Shown piece after piece: positions 38,604 to 48,300 of a DNA stretch of 64,000 nt (the first letter of the stretch is position 1; each line of letters starts with the position of its first letter). A model generated the notes under the pieces. It searched no databases, had not been told where the DNA came from, and saw nothing but the letters and a program-made list of their open reading frames with translations. The translations under genes and the position numbers were made by a program. The DNA comes from Candidatus Aminicenantota bacterium (GTDB lineage: Bacteria; Acidobacteriota; Aminicenantia; UBA2199). Location of the stretch: NCBI GenBank assembly GCA_026393835.1, contig JAPKZK010000021.1, positions 62,001-126,000 on the forward strand, read 5' to 3'.

Positions 38604-38665
38604 GCCCGGTGAAATCAGCGACGATTAGAGGCTTGTCCCCGGCCTGTCCCATATCTGCCTCTTTG

Positions 38666-38815
38666 CCATGAAAATAGCCACAAAGGCACGAAGGCACAAA
38701 GAAACACCAAGGGGTTTATTATATAGCCGCGAAGAACGCGAAGGACCGCGAAGAAAAAAACTTGTATCTTGGTGTTCCTTGGTGCCTTGGTGTCTTTGTG
38801 GCAATGTTTTCATGG
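38666..38815. repeat. Imperfect palindromic dispersed repeat
   Basis: A left arm (38666-38712, CCATGAAAATAGCCACAAAGGCAC...) and a right arm (38767-38815) are imperfect inverted copies. The middle holds GCCGCGAAGAACGCGAAGG. Related fragments occur near 43120-43165, 51715-51740, 57632-57665 and 58845-58885. No coding capacity. It directly adjoins array 2. Confidence 0.55.
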
Positions 38816-38859
38816 TCTCCGGCGACGGCGGGCCGTCATGAGGACCTGCCATTGGACAT

Positions 38860-39342
38860 TGACGGATTACCGCCGAACATTGATACCTTACCAACGGACA
38901 TTGACGGATTACCAACGGATATTGGTTCCTTCCCATCGGATATTGACAGATTACCAACGGATATTGGTTCCTTCCCGTCGGACATTGACAGATTACCGAC
39001 GGACATTGGTTCCTTACCATTGGACATTGACGGATTACCGTCGGACATTGGTTCCCTCCCGTCGGATATTGACAGATTACCAACGGATATTGATTCCTTC
39101 CCGTCGGATATTGACAGATTACCAACGGATATTGGTTCCTTCCCGTCGGATATTGACAGATTACCAACGGATATTGGTTCCTTACCATTGGATATTGACA
39201 GATTACCAACGGATATTGATGGATTACCGTCGGACATTCATACCTTACCAACGGATATTGATGGATTACCGTCGGACATTCATACCTTACCAACGGACAT
39301 TGATGGATTACCGCCGGATATTGGTTCCTTACCAACGGACAT
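38860..39342. repeat. Tandem array 2: 23 units of exactly 21 bp
   Basis: Twenty-three perfect-length 21-bp units (plus a partial at the left). Two sub-types alternate in part, near TGACAGATTACCAACGGATAT and TGGTTCCTTCCCGTCGGATAT, forming a 42-bp higher order. Four frames are open across it simply because the period is a multiple of three; one would give (DIDRLPT)(DIGSFPS) heptads. No start codon with a ribosome site stands out. On the right, 39367-39434 holds three further ~23-bp copies of CGACAATTAGATTT-like text. Confidence 0.7.
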
Positions 39343-39626
39343 TGAAGCGTGAGGATAATAATGATCAGCGACAATTAGATTTACCTCCTAACGACAATTA
39401 AATTTGCCATTCAACGACAACTAGAATTTTGCAATAATGAAAATTTGATTTAAGCTATTCGATCTCTCAAAGGTACTCTTATCCATGCCAAAAGCTTAGC
39501 CCCTAACATTATCAGAAAATTTGAACGAAGATATCAATGGATAATAAAGATCGAAATGACTCTTTTGATACTGGGCCGAAAGTCCCTTTTTGAAAAAAAA
39601 GGACTTTAGTCCCGGTCTTTTTCACA

Positions 39627-39655
39627 TTGCCGGATATAAATACCTGTGTTATAAT
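39627..39655 (+). promoter_or_regulatory. Candidate sigma-70 promoter for the nitroreductase gene
   Basis: TTGCCG (39627-39632), 17 bp, TATAAT (39650-39655). A GGAGG ribosome site then precedes the ATG at 39681. The remaining part of the 39353-39680 gap holds short repeats but no gene. Confidence 0.6.
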
Positions 39656-39680
39656 TCCTTCCTCAATTGGAGGTACGTCT

Positions 39681-40259
39681 ATGACTTTAAGAGAATTACT
39701 ATTAATAAACCGCAGCTACCGTCGCTTTTACCAGGAAGTAAAAATAACCGGCGACGAATTGAAAGATATGGTGGAAAATGTCCGTTTCACCCCTTCCGCC
39801 GCTAATAAACAACCGCTAAAGTTTATCCTGGTGAGCGATGAAAGCATGAACCGGGATATTTTTCCCCATCTCAAGTGGGCCGGATATTTACCGGATTGGG
39901 ATGGTCCGGGAGTAGGGGAGCGGCCTACCGCTTACATTATTATGCTGGGCAAGCGAAAAGAAAGCCCTAATATCGATGCGGATTACGGCATCGCCATGCA
40001 AACGATCCTGCTGAGCGCCGCGGAAAAGGGTTACGGCGGGTGTCTCATCGGCTCCCTCGATAAGGATAAAATCCGCCTCCTCCTGGATATCCCCGATGAA
40101 CTGGAAATCTCCGTCATTATCGCCCTGGGAAAACCGAAAGAAAAAGTGGTCATCGATGAAGTTAAAAACGGGGATATTAAATACTGGAGAGATGAACACC
40201 AGGTCCATCACGTCCCCAAAAGATCATTGGCAGAACTGGTTTATAGAGAAATAAAGTAA
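39681..40259 (+). CDS. Nitroreductase family protein
   Basis: A 192-residue FMN-dependent oxidoreductase fold: INRSYRRFYQEVKI, FTPSAANKQPLKFILVSDE (FMN and substrate loop), DYGIAMQTILLSAAEKGYGGCLIGSLDKDKI, ELEISVIIALGKPKEKV. It is a compact nitroreductase; the substrate is unknown. The start at 39681 follows GGAGG at the right distance. It converges on hrpB. Confidence 0.87.
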   Translation: MTLRELLLINRSYRRFYQEVKITGDELKDMVENVRFTPSAANKQPLKFILVSDESMNRDIFPHLKWAGYLPDWDGPGVGERPTAYIIMLGKRKESPNIDADYGIAMQTILLSAAEKGYGGCLIGSLDKDKIRLLLDIPDELEISVIIALGKPKEKVVIDEVKNGDIKYWRDEHQVHHVPKRSLAELVYREIK

Positions 40260-40364
40260 AGTCTCTTTTAATAATTATTAATGGTCAATTATTAATGATT
40301 AATTGTTAATGAAAGCGGCCCCTTCGGGGAGGTAATTATAAAGGGTGCAGCAGCCTGCTGCTCC

Positions 40365-40406
40365 CGACACCCCCAAAAACTTTTGATAGTTAAAAGCTTT
40401 GGGAAG
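40365..40406. repeat. Copy of an intergenic hairpin-linked repeat
   Basis: CCCGACACCCCCAAAAACTTTT, seen in reverse complement near 27694-27715, lies in the gap between the convergent nitroreductase and hrpB genes. A short GCAGCAG/CTGCTGC hairpin precedes it. It appears to be a repeated end-of-gene module that may act in termination. Confidence 0.5.
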
Positions 40407-40421
40407 TATCGGAGGCAGCAA

Positions 40422-42995
40422 TTATTTCAGCAAACGTTTTAATGCCACGGGTTTTGCCTGCGCGGGATTTTCCGGCCAATAGTGTTTGGGGTAACGACGG
40501 GATAATTCTTTGTGCACCTGCCGGTAAGAACCGGCCCAAAATCCAATTAAATCACCCGTAACCTGCGCCGGCCTGCGATTGGGCCCCAATAAATGTAGTA
40601 TAATCCGCTGTTTCCCCGCCGGGACGGATGGATGTTCGACCAACCCGAAACAGTCAAATATGAGCACCTCTGCCCAGGGCTCTTTACCTTCACGGTACCG
40701 GACTTTCAGCCGTTTCCCGTTTTTGAGGTTCATTTCCAGGGGGGTATAGGCGTCCAGCAAGGTTTTGTCTTCCAGGGATAATTGATGATAGATATAATAT
40801 TCAAGGGTTTTTTCCGCCAGTCGTTTCAATGAATCGATGCCTTCGCATATATACTCGAAAAAAGTTTCCAACATCTCGCCGCTAAAGAGGGGACAATGGT
40901 TGGGAATCCGGAAACGGTTCAACAATTCGACCCTACCGTGGTAGGTTTTCAGGGATTCGTCGTCATCAAAGGGAAATGGCCAGTTTTTAGCCAGTTGGCG
41001 GGCCAGGTTTTGCCCTTCGACTGCGGGCGCCGCCAGGTATTGGCTTTCTATCTTCAGGTTCCCGTAATAGATTTCCTGGCGATGGATTTGAACCCCTTTT
41101 CCCCTGTCGAATTCTTCTTTCTTTATAGTTTTGAGCATGTGGCCCGGGTCTTCTTTGAGTATATCCGGGCGCAGGGTGGAACAGACCCGGATGGTGATTC
41201 CCCGGGCGGCGTCTTTTTTCAGGCTTTCCACGGCGTCGACGACTACCAGGAGCGCTGGTTTGCGATTGACCACAAAACTTTCTTTGCCGATGATCCCCCC
41301 CCGTCCCTGGCAGAAATTGTAGAGGTTATCGATTTCCCGGCGCTGGGCTACCCGGTCGGGATAACCGCGCAGTAGGCAGCGGGAAAGTTTAATGGGGTCG
41401 GTGGGGGTGGGGGGAAGAATGGGCGCCAGGCCGCAGGTTTTGGCCAGGGAGCGGTACAGGTCCGGCACTTGTTTTTTCCTACGTTGGTCCAACAATTGGA
41501 TAGGGTAGGGGCTGTGTTCGGGCCGGTGGTGCAGGAAAGCTTTTAAGAGATCGATTTGCACGGAGAGGTCGCAGGGTTCGTCGTTATCGTCTTTCGACGC
41601 ATCGATGGCGTCCCGCTTGATGACAAAACCTTCGCTGATGAGGCAAGCCGCGGCCAGGGCGTCTTCGCCGCAGCCGGCGTCCCGACCGGCCTCGACCACG
41701 GCCGCGAGCCGCGGATGCAAGGGCAGCATTGAAAATGTCTTACCCTTTGGCGTGATGACGCCGGCGTCGTCGATTGCCCCCAGCATGCGTAATAATTGGA
41801 GCGCGGCTTCGAGGTTTTTTGCTTCCGGCGGTTCGTACCAGGGCAGCCGCGTAGGCGAATAGCCCAGGTTCATCAATTCCAGGATCACATGGGAAATATC
41901 GATGCGCCGGATATCCGGCGGTGTGAATTGCTCGCGGTTCATAAAATCCGGTTTGCTGTACAGCCTGTAGACGAGACCGTTCGCTGTTCTCCCGGCCCGG
42001 CCTGCCCGCTGGATGGCGGAAGATTGACTGATCCGCTTGATCTCAAGCGTCGGCAAGCCGCTCCAGGGCGCCAGTACCGGGATTTTGGCCAGGCCCACAT
42101 CGATTACGCCGGTAATGCCCGGGATTGTCAGGGAAGTTTCCGCTACATTGGTGGAAAGTACAATCTTGCGTGGTCCTTCTTTGCTAAATACCCGCTGTTG
42201 GTCGTGTAACGGCAGGTCCGCGGCCAGGGGTAATATCTCCGCCCCCTGGGTGGGTAGCTCTTTTTGCAGCCTGGATTTTAATTCCATGATCTCGCCCAGG
42301 CCGGCAAGAAAAACCAGGATATCCCCGGGACAGCGGGGGTCGGTCAGCATTCGTTTTACGGCGGCGGTGGTTTCCCGGGGCCACTTTTTTTCCTTGGGGA
42401 TCCCCGGGTTTTCACCGGGGTAATACTCGATTTCCACGGGAAAAATCCTTCCCCCCACGTCGAATATTATCGCATCTTCCAGGTATTTTTCCAGGGAAGA
42501 GGTATCCAGGGTGGCGGACATTACCAGGAGTTTGAGGTCGGGTCGTTGGGTCTGCTGTAGGGTGCGAACCAGGGCCAGGGCAATGTCCGTATATATATTG
42601 CGTTCATGGAATTCATCGATGATGACGGCCCCGACGCCTTCGAGGGTAGGATTGTTTCTCAGCAGCCTGAGGAAGAGGCCTTCGGTGATAAAGGTCAGCC
42701 GTGTATGGTGGGATACGCTGGATTGTTGGCGAATCCGGAAGCCCACGTGATGGCCGCAGGGTTCATCCAGGAACCAGGCGCAGCGTTCCGCGGCCAGGCG
42801 TGCGGCTAATCGGCGCGGCTCCAGCACCAGGATGCCGCCGTCGATAATAGAGAGTAAATAAAGAGGAACGCGGGTGGTTTTACCTGCGCCCGGTTCTGCT
42901 TTGATCAAGCAGGTGGAACTCTTACCCCCCTTTTGCAGGGCGGCGCCGATGCCGGACAGGTGTGTATCGATGGGATACTCGCCAAACTCTTTCAT
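40422..42995 (-). CDS. hrpB: ATP-dependent helicase HrpB
   Basis: About 857 residues. DEAH-type motifs: EPGAGKTT (Walker A), IIDEFHERN (DEFH), SAT, and QRAGRAGR (motif VI). A helical linker and the HrpB C-terminal domain follow (LLGPNRRPAQVTGDL, WAGSYRQVHKELSRRYPKHYWPENP), the family hallmark. HrpB is an RNA helicase-like enzyme, in some bacteria tied to mRNA handling or virulence. The ATG at 42995 is preferred to a TTG at 43025. Confidence 0.92.
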   Translation of the reverse strand: MKEFGEYPIDTHLSGIGAALQKGGKSSTCLIKAEPGAGKTTRVPLYLLSIIDGGILVLEPRRLAARLAAERCAWFLDEPCGHHVGFRIRQQSSVSHHTRLTFITEGLFLRLLRNNPTLEGVGAVIIDEFHERNIYTDIALALVRTLQQTQRPDLKLLVMSATLDTSSLEKYLEDAIIFDVGGRIFPVEIEYYPGENPGIPKEKKWPRETTAAVKRMLTDPRCPGDILVFLAGLGEIMELKSRLQKELPTQGAEILPLAADLPLHDQQRVFSKEGPRKIVLSTNVAETSLTIPGITGVIDVGLAKIPVLAPWSGLPTLEIKRISQSSAIQRAGRAGRTANGLVYRLYSKPDFMNREQFTPPDIRRIDISHVILELMNLGYSPTRLPWYEPPEAKNLEAALQLLRMLGAIDDAGVITPKGKTFSMLPLHPRLAAVVEAGRDAGCGEDALAAACLISEGFVIKRDAIDASKDDNDEPCDLSVQIDLLKAFLHHRPEHSPYPIQLLDQRRKKQVPDLYRSLAKTCGLAPILPPTPTDPIKLSRCLLRGYPDRVAQRREIDNLYNFCQGRGGIIGKESFVVNRKPALLVVVDAVESLKKDAARGITIRVCSTLRPDILKEDPGHMLKTIKKEEFDRGKGVQIHRQEIYYGNLKIESQYLAAPAVEGQNLARQLAKNWPFPFDDDESLKTYHGRVELLNRFRIPNHCPLFSGEMLETFFEYICEGIDSLKRLAEKTLEYYIYHQLSLEDKTLLDAYTPLEMNLKNGKRLKVRYREGKEPWAEVLIFDCFGLVEHPSVPAGKQRIILHLLGPNRRPAQVTGDLIGFWAGSYRQVHKELSRRYPKHYWPENPAQAKPVALKRLLK

Positions 42996-43119
42996 TTGCT
43001 CAATACTCGGTATACCGGAAACCAATTATAAATTATTAATGATAAATGATAAATTATAAATGGAAGCGGAACTTTATCGTTTATAATGTAGCATACCGAA
43101 ATTCCGGGATAGAGAAAAT

Positions 43120-43165
43120 ATCACCTTTTTCCCTTCGCGTGTCTTCGCGCTCTTCGCGGCTCATA
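43120..43165. repeat. Fragment of the GCGAAGAACGCGAAG dispersed repeat
   Basis: CTTCGCGTGTCTTCGCGCTC followed by TTCGCGGCT is the complement of text in the palindromic repeat at 38666-38815. It lies just after the hicB stop. Confidence 0.5.
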
Positions 43166-43166
43166 T

Positions 43167-43379
43167 TTACGCAAAAGCCAACATTTCACTTTCGGTATGC
43201 TGTGCCGGCATTGGGATGCCTTCTTCCCGGAGTCCTTCGAGATGGAATTTGATGGCTTCGTAGATATTTTCTTCCACCTCTGTTTTCGTTTCCCCGGTGG
43301 CCACGCATCCCGGGAGGTCCGGGATATAGGCGCTGTAACCGGTATCAGTTTTCTCATATATGACCAGATACTTTATCAT
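43167..43379 (-). CDS. hicB: HicB-like antitoxin
   Basis: A 70-residue protein with the HicB fold: KYLVIYEKTDTGYSAYIPDLPGCVATGETKTEVEENIYEAIKFHLEGL. It normally neutralises the HicA RNase. The ATG at 43379 is preceded by GAGGGAG. It lacks a C-terminal DNA-binding domain. The cognate hicA upstream is truncated, so this antitoxin has no intact partner in the window. Confidence 0.85.
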   Translation of the reverse strand: MIKYLVIYEKTDTGYSAYIPDLPGCVATGETKTEVEENIYEAIKFHLEGLREEGIPMPAQHTESEMLAFA

Positions 43380-43455
43380 TATTAATGCTCCCTCGTTGTC
43401 TTGCTTCATACCATCCGTCATCTTCAAGCATTTTTATAACTTCTTTTACTTTCAT
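43354..43455 (-). pseudogene. Truncated hicA toxin remnant
   Basis: The 33-residue frame begins MKVKEVIKMLEDDGWYEARQRGS, a clear HicA N-terminus. In HicA this is followed by the catalytic His (GSHRQF). Here the frame runs instead into the hicB start region and stops. The missing ~35 residues include the catalytic core, so the toxin is dead. Confidence 0.72.
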
Positions 43456-43612
43456 GGGAATTCCTCTGGTTATTATAATTCATATGGCCCTATTTTTCAA
43501 GAAGCAATATTTTTGTCTGCCCCATTGTTCCTTAATTGTTCCTGCTCGTAGGAAACCCTTTTGTAAGGTTTCCGCCGGTTCGGTCCCCCTTTATCAAGCA
43601 CCCGGTAAAAGT

Positions 43613-43641
43613 TTGCTTTATCCGTTGGCTTTTGATACAAT
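43613..43641 (+). promoter_or_regulatory. Candidate sigma-70 promoter for AAA-nuclease gene A
   Basis: TTGCTT (43613-43618), 17 bp, TACAAT (43636-43641). The expected start leaves a leader of roughly 28 bases with AAGGAG before the ATG at 43676. Confidence 0.6.
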
Positions 43642-43675
43642 AGGCGCGGAAACGAAATATGAAAAGGAGCCGAAT

Positions 43676-45259
43676 ATGAGACGATTTAGTTCGTATGGAC
43701 CGATTAATACCCATTTGCATTATTACGCGCCCAGGAAAGAATTAATTGCCCGGGCATTCACACAATTAGTAGGTGAAAATCCTTCGGAAGGCGGCCATTA
43801 CATCACCGTATGGGCGCCCCGGCAAACCGGCAAAACATCGGTCATGCAGGAAATTCTCTTTCAACTGAAAAAAGACCCGCTCTTCGATGTGCTTAAAATC
43901 AACCTGGAAAACCTGAAAAATGAAACGGATGTCGGGACTATTATCGGGGCTATTTGCGAGGAAATCGGCGCGGGATTAAATAAAACCTTCACCGGCATTA
44001 ATACCCAACAGCAATTCCAGAAAATATTCAATCGAGACGTACTTGATAAACCCCTTATTCTTATACTGGACGAATTTGACGCCCTTGCGGAAAATGCGAT
44101 AAATACCATTGTCGGCGCCTTTCGAAACATCCATATCAACCGCTCCGATGAAAAGGATAAAACCACGGAACAAAAAACCTACCTCCTTCATGCCGTGGCG
44201 CTAATCGGGGTCCGAAGCGTCCTGGGCATCGAAAACGAAAAAGGCTCGCCCTTTAATGTCCAGCGTAGCGTTCATATTTCCAATTTGACCTTTGAAGAAG
44301 TAGAGGGGATGTTCAAATGGTATGAGCGGGAAAGCGGCCAGGCGGTAGAAGAAGAAGTTATCCTCGCGCTTTACGATGAAATGCGCGGCCAACCGGGTTT
44401 AACCTGCTGGTTCGGCGAACTGCTTACCGAAACCTATAATCCCGATCCAAAGAAACCCATCTCCATGTCTAATTTTGACGAAGCCTACGGCGCCGCCACG
44501 CACATCCTCCCCAATAACAATATCCTGAACCTTATCAGTAAGGTCGATAAACCCCCTTATGATGAAACGGTCATTAAATTTTTCCAAACCGATGAAAAAA
44601 CCGTTTTTAATTACGACGACAAAAATCTCAATTATTTGTACATGAATGGGGTCATCGCCGCGGAAAAAGTCGGCTCGAAGGAATATTATGTAAAATTTTC
44701 CTGTCCCTTTGTGCAAAAACGAATCTTCAACTTTTTTTCCAATCGATTCTTCAGCTACCTGGGCCAGTTGATCCACCCGCTGGACCCCATGGAAGACGCC
44801 GTGGATGAAGAAAACCTCTATATTCCCAATATCATTAAACGCTACCAGGCTTATTTGACGAAAAACCAGGCAGTTTTTTTCAAGGATGTGCCGCGGCGCA
44901 AGACCGATATGAAAATCTATGAAGCTATTTTTCATTTTAATTTATTTCGCTACTTATTTGATTTACTGAAAAAACGGGGAGTAGAAGTGATACCGGAATT
45001 CCCTACCGGGAATGGGAAAATCGATTTAATATTGAAGTACCGTAAGAATACATATGCACTGGAGTTAAAGAGTTTCTCGGATATGTCCGATTTCCACCGG
45101 GGCATTGAGCAGGCCGCGGACTATGGCAGGCAAACCGGTTTAAAGGAAATCTCATTCGTCGTATTCGTTGAATTAAGCCCGGCAGAGGTGAAACAATTGG
45201 AAAAAGTAGTGGAAAAAAACGGCGTCAACGTGACGGTATTGCCGATTGGGATTTTATAA
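43676..45259 (+). CDS. AAA ATPase with C-terminal PD-(D/E)XK-like domain (paralogue A)
   Basis: A 527-residue protein. Walker A is WAPRQTGKTS (about residue 43), and Walker B is LILILDEFDAL. The AAA part covers residues ~20-300, followed by a winged-helix-like region. The C-terminal ~110 residues carry GKIDLILKYRKNTYALELK, giving the D...ExK core of PD-(D/E)XK nucleases. This layout is that of AAA-ATPase-like/DUF1703-type proteins, thought to belong to mobile or defence contexts (function not known). The ATG follows AAGGAG; an upstream extension of 97 codons is judged spurious. Confidence 0.82.
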   Translation: MRRFSSYGPINTHLHYYAPRKELIARAFTQLVGENPSEGGHYITVWAPRQTGKTSVMQEILFQLKKDPLFDVLKINLENLKNETDVGTIIGAICEEIGAGLNKTFTGINTQQQFQKIFNRDVLDKPLILILDEFDALAENAINTIVGAFRNIHINRSDEKDKTTEQKTYLLHAVALIGVRSVLGIENEKGSPFNVQRSVHISNLTFEEVEGMFKWYERESGQAVEEEVILALYDEMRGQPGLTCWFGELLTETYNPDPKKPISMSNFDEAYGAATHILPNNNILNLISKVDKPPYDETVIKFFQTDEKTVFNYDDKNLNYLYMNGVIAAEKVGSKEYYVKFSCPFVQKRIFNFFSNRFFSYLGQLIHPLDPMEDAVDEENLYIPNIIKRYQAYLTKNQAVFFKDVPRRKTDMKIYEAIFHFNLFRYLFDLLKKRGVEVIPEFPTGNGKIDLILKYRKNTYALELKSFSDMSDFHRGIEQAADYGRQTGLKEISFVVFVELSPAEVKQLEKVVEKNGVNVTVLPIGIL

Positions 45260-45292
45260 ACCAAAAGATCGTTTATAATTTGCCATCGGCGA

Positions 45293-45324
45293 CCAGGGAA
45301 CCTTTTTATAAAAAGGTTCCCTGG
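45293..45324. terminator. Perfect 14-bp-arm hairpin between convergent genes
   Basis: CCAGGGAACCTTTT and its exact complement flank a four-base TATA loop. It sits between AAA gene A and nifJ. The T and A runs make it a likely bidirectional terminator. It resembles the hairpin at 27708-27737. Confidence 0.7.
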
Positions 45325-45342
45325 ACCCTCCCAAAATTTTTA

Positions 45343-48300
45343 TTACATCTCGCTGAATTTTTTATAGAATGTGTGTTTGTCTTTCTTAAATTGAGAAGCC
45401 TGCTGAAAAAGATCGTCCACTACCTCGGGGAACTGATGCTTCAACGTCGTATACCGAATCTCTCCATTCAAGAAATCCTTCATTTCAGTTTTCGGATCTT
45501 TCGATTCATATATAAAAGGATTCTTTCCTTCCTTTTTCAAATCGGGATTGTACCTGAAAAGATTCCAGTATCCGGCTTCAACCGCTTTCTTTTCCTCTTC
45601 GATGGTCTTACCCATATCAATGCCGTGGGCAATACATGGAGAATATGCGATGATAATCGATGGCCCATCATATGCTTCCGCTTCCAACATGGCTTTCACC
45701 AACTGGTTCATATTGGCGCCCAGGCAAACCGAAGCGACATAAATATGCCCGTAACTCATACTGATAAGCCCCAGGTCCTTTTTATTGGTCCGCTTCCCGG
45801 CGGAAGCAAACTTTGCCACCGAACCCAGCGGCGTGGATTTGGACGCCTGGCCGCCGGTATTGGAATAAACTTCCGTATCCAGCACCAACACATTTATGTT
45901 GCGCGTAGAAGCCAACACATGGTCCAGGCCGCCGTAACCGATATCGTACGCCCAACCATCGCCGCCGATACACCAGATGGACTTATCTACAAAGTAACTC
46001 CCCAACTCGATCATCTTCCGGATAAACGGTTCCGTATCCTTAGACGCTTTTTTCAGCGCCTCGGGTAACAGTCTCTTTACCATATCCGCCGCCTTTTGCG
46101 CCTCATCATCTTTTTTCAACCACAAGGCCATACTCTTATTCAACGCATCCACCAGTTCAGGCATCGTTCCCTTTGCCAGCAACTGTTCCACGTTCCATTG
46201 CAACTGTTTCCGGTTGGCGTCGACAGACAGCCTCATACCGTAACCGTATTCGGCGTTATCCTCGAACAGGGAGTTGGCCCAGGCAGGACCCCGGCCCTCT
46301 TTGTTTTTAGTATAGGGGGTGGTGGGAAAGGTTCCGCTGTATATGGAAGAACAACCCGTGGCATTGGCGACAAGCATACGCTCGCCGAACAATTGAGAGA
46401 GCAGCTTCAAATAAGGCGTCTCACCGCAGCCGCCGCACGCGCCGGAGAACTCGAACATCGGCGTCCGGAACTGCGCACCCTTGAACATGGAAATTTGCGT
46501 CCCATCCATTATATTGTCGGGTAACGCATCGAAGAAAGCGGCATTGGCGATCTCGCCCGCTTCCCATTCCGCGGCTATGGGCTTGAATACCAGGGACATT
46601 TTGGATTCGTCGGCCGCTTTTTTATTGACCGGGCAAATATCGATACAATTGCCGCAGCCGGTGCAATCTTCCGTATAGACCTGGACTTTGAACAGCAAGT
46701 TCCGATCGTTTTTGGTATTGGATTTAAGCGTTTTAAAAGAAGCAGGCGCCCCGGTCAGTTTCCCCGGTTCGATCTGCTTGGCCCGAACAGCGGCGTGCGG
46801 ACAAACCATGGAACATTGGTTGCACTGGATACAATTCTCGGAAACCCAGTGCGGCACCCTGGGCGCAATACCGCGTTTCTCCAGTCTGGCAGTGGATGTG
46901 GGAACTTTGCCGTCCAGGGACATCCGGGAAACCGGTATATCATCGCCCCTCAGCACCATGACTTTCTCAATGACGGTTTTGGCAAAATCGCCGGCGTCGT
47001 CTGCTATCAGTTTTTTCGGGATAAAAGATTCCGTGATCTGGTCCACACTTGAAGGCGTTTTCACTTGCTCCAGGGCTGCTTTGGCTTTATCTACCGCATT
47101 CCAGTTCATTTCCACGATATTCTCACCCTTCTTTTCAAAGGTTTTTTTGATGGAGTTTTTGATCAATTGGATGGCTTTTTCTTCTTCCAGGATGCCGGAG
47201 ATAATAAAGAAAGCCGCCTGCATGACGGTGCTGATACGGCCGCCCAGGCCCACTTCGTTGGCGATTTTCAAAGCATCGATGTTATAGAATTTGATTTTTT
47301 TCTTAATAATGGTTTCCTGCATATTGCGGGGCAGGTGGTTGAAGACTTCCTGGTTGTCAAATTCCGAATTCAATAGGAAGGTTCCGCCTTCGATCATCTC
47401 CCTCAACACATCGTAACGGCCGATATAGGCAGAATTGTGAAGAGCGATGAAGTTTGCCCTGGTAATGAGGTAAGGCGCCTGGATTTTACTCTTACCGAAT
47501 CTCAGGTGGGAAATGGTAATTCCGCCGGATTTCTTGGAATCGTAAGAGAAATATCCCTGGGCGTTCATATCGGTGTTGTCGCCGATGATCTTGATGGAGT
47601 TTTTATTGGCGCCCACCGTACCGTCGGAACCTAAACCCCAGAAAATGCAGCGTTTGACATCTCCCGGTTCGGTATCGATTTCTTCTTTAATGGGTATCGA
47701 TTTATGGGAGACGTCGTCGTTGATGCCCACGGTAAAGTTATGGAAAGCAGCGTCGTCCAGGTGATCGAAGACCGCTTTGGCCATGGAGGGGGTGAACTCT
47801 TTGGAACTTAAGCCGTAGCGGCCGCCGATGATTTTAATATTCCTGTCCTTTAAAGAGGTTACCACATCCAGGTAAAGGGGTTCGCCGATAGAGCCGGGTT
47901 CTTTGGTGCGGTCCAGGACGGCGATTTTTTTCACCGAAGCCGGGATGGCTTTGATCAGGGCTTCGACAGGGAAAGGCCTGTAGAGGCGGACTTTGATAAG
48001 ACCGACTTTTTGACCTTTTTTGTTGAGGTAATTAACCGTTTCTTCGATAGTTTCGGCGCCGGAGCCCATGATGATAATGATTTTTTCAGCATCCGGTGCG
48101 CCGACGTAATCGAACAGGTGGTATTGGCGGCCCGTTTTTTGGGCCAGCAGGTTCATGTATTTTTGCACGATGTCCGGGGTTTTGTCATAATAGAGGTTTA
48201 CGGTTTCGCGGCCCTGGAAGTAGACGTCCGGGTTCTGTGCGCCTACTTTTAGCACCGGGTTATCCGGGGTCAGGGCGCGTTTCCTGAAATCTTCCACGTA

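Noticed and set aside
38625-39401. Four overlapping long open frames over array 2
   Set aside because: A period divisible by three without stops keeps several frames open; none has a good start site or non-repetitive conserved part.
43385-43675. Longer N-terminus of AAA gene A
   Set aside because: The extension covers the promoter and is antisense to hicA; the ATG at 43676 has AAGGAG and gives the paralogue-like start.
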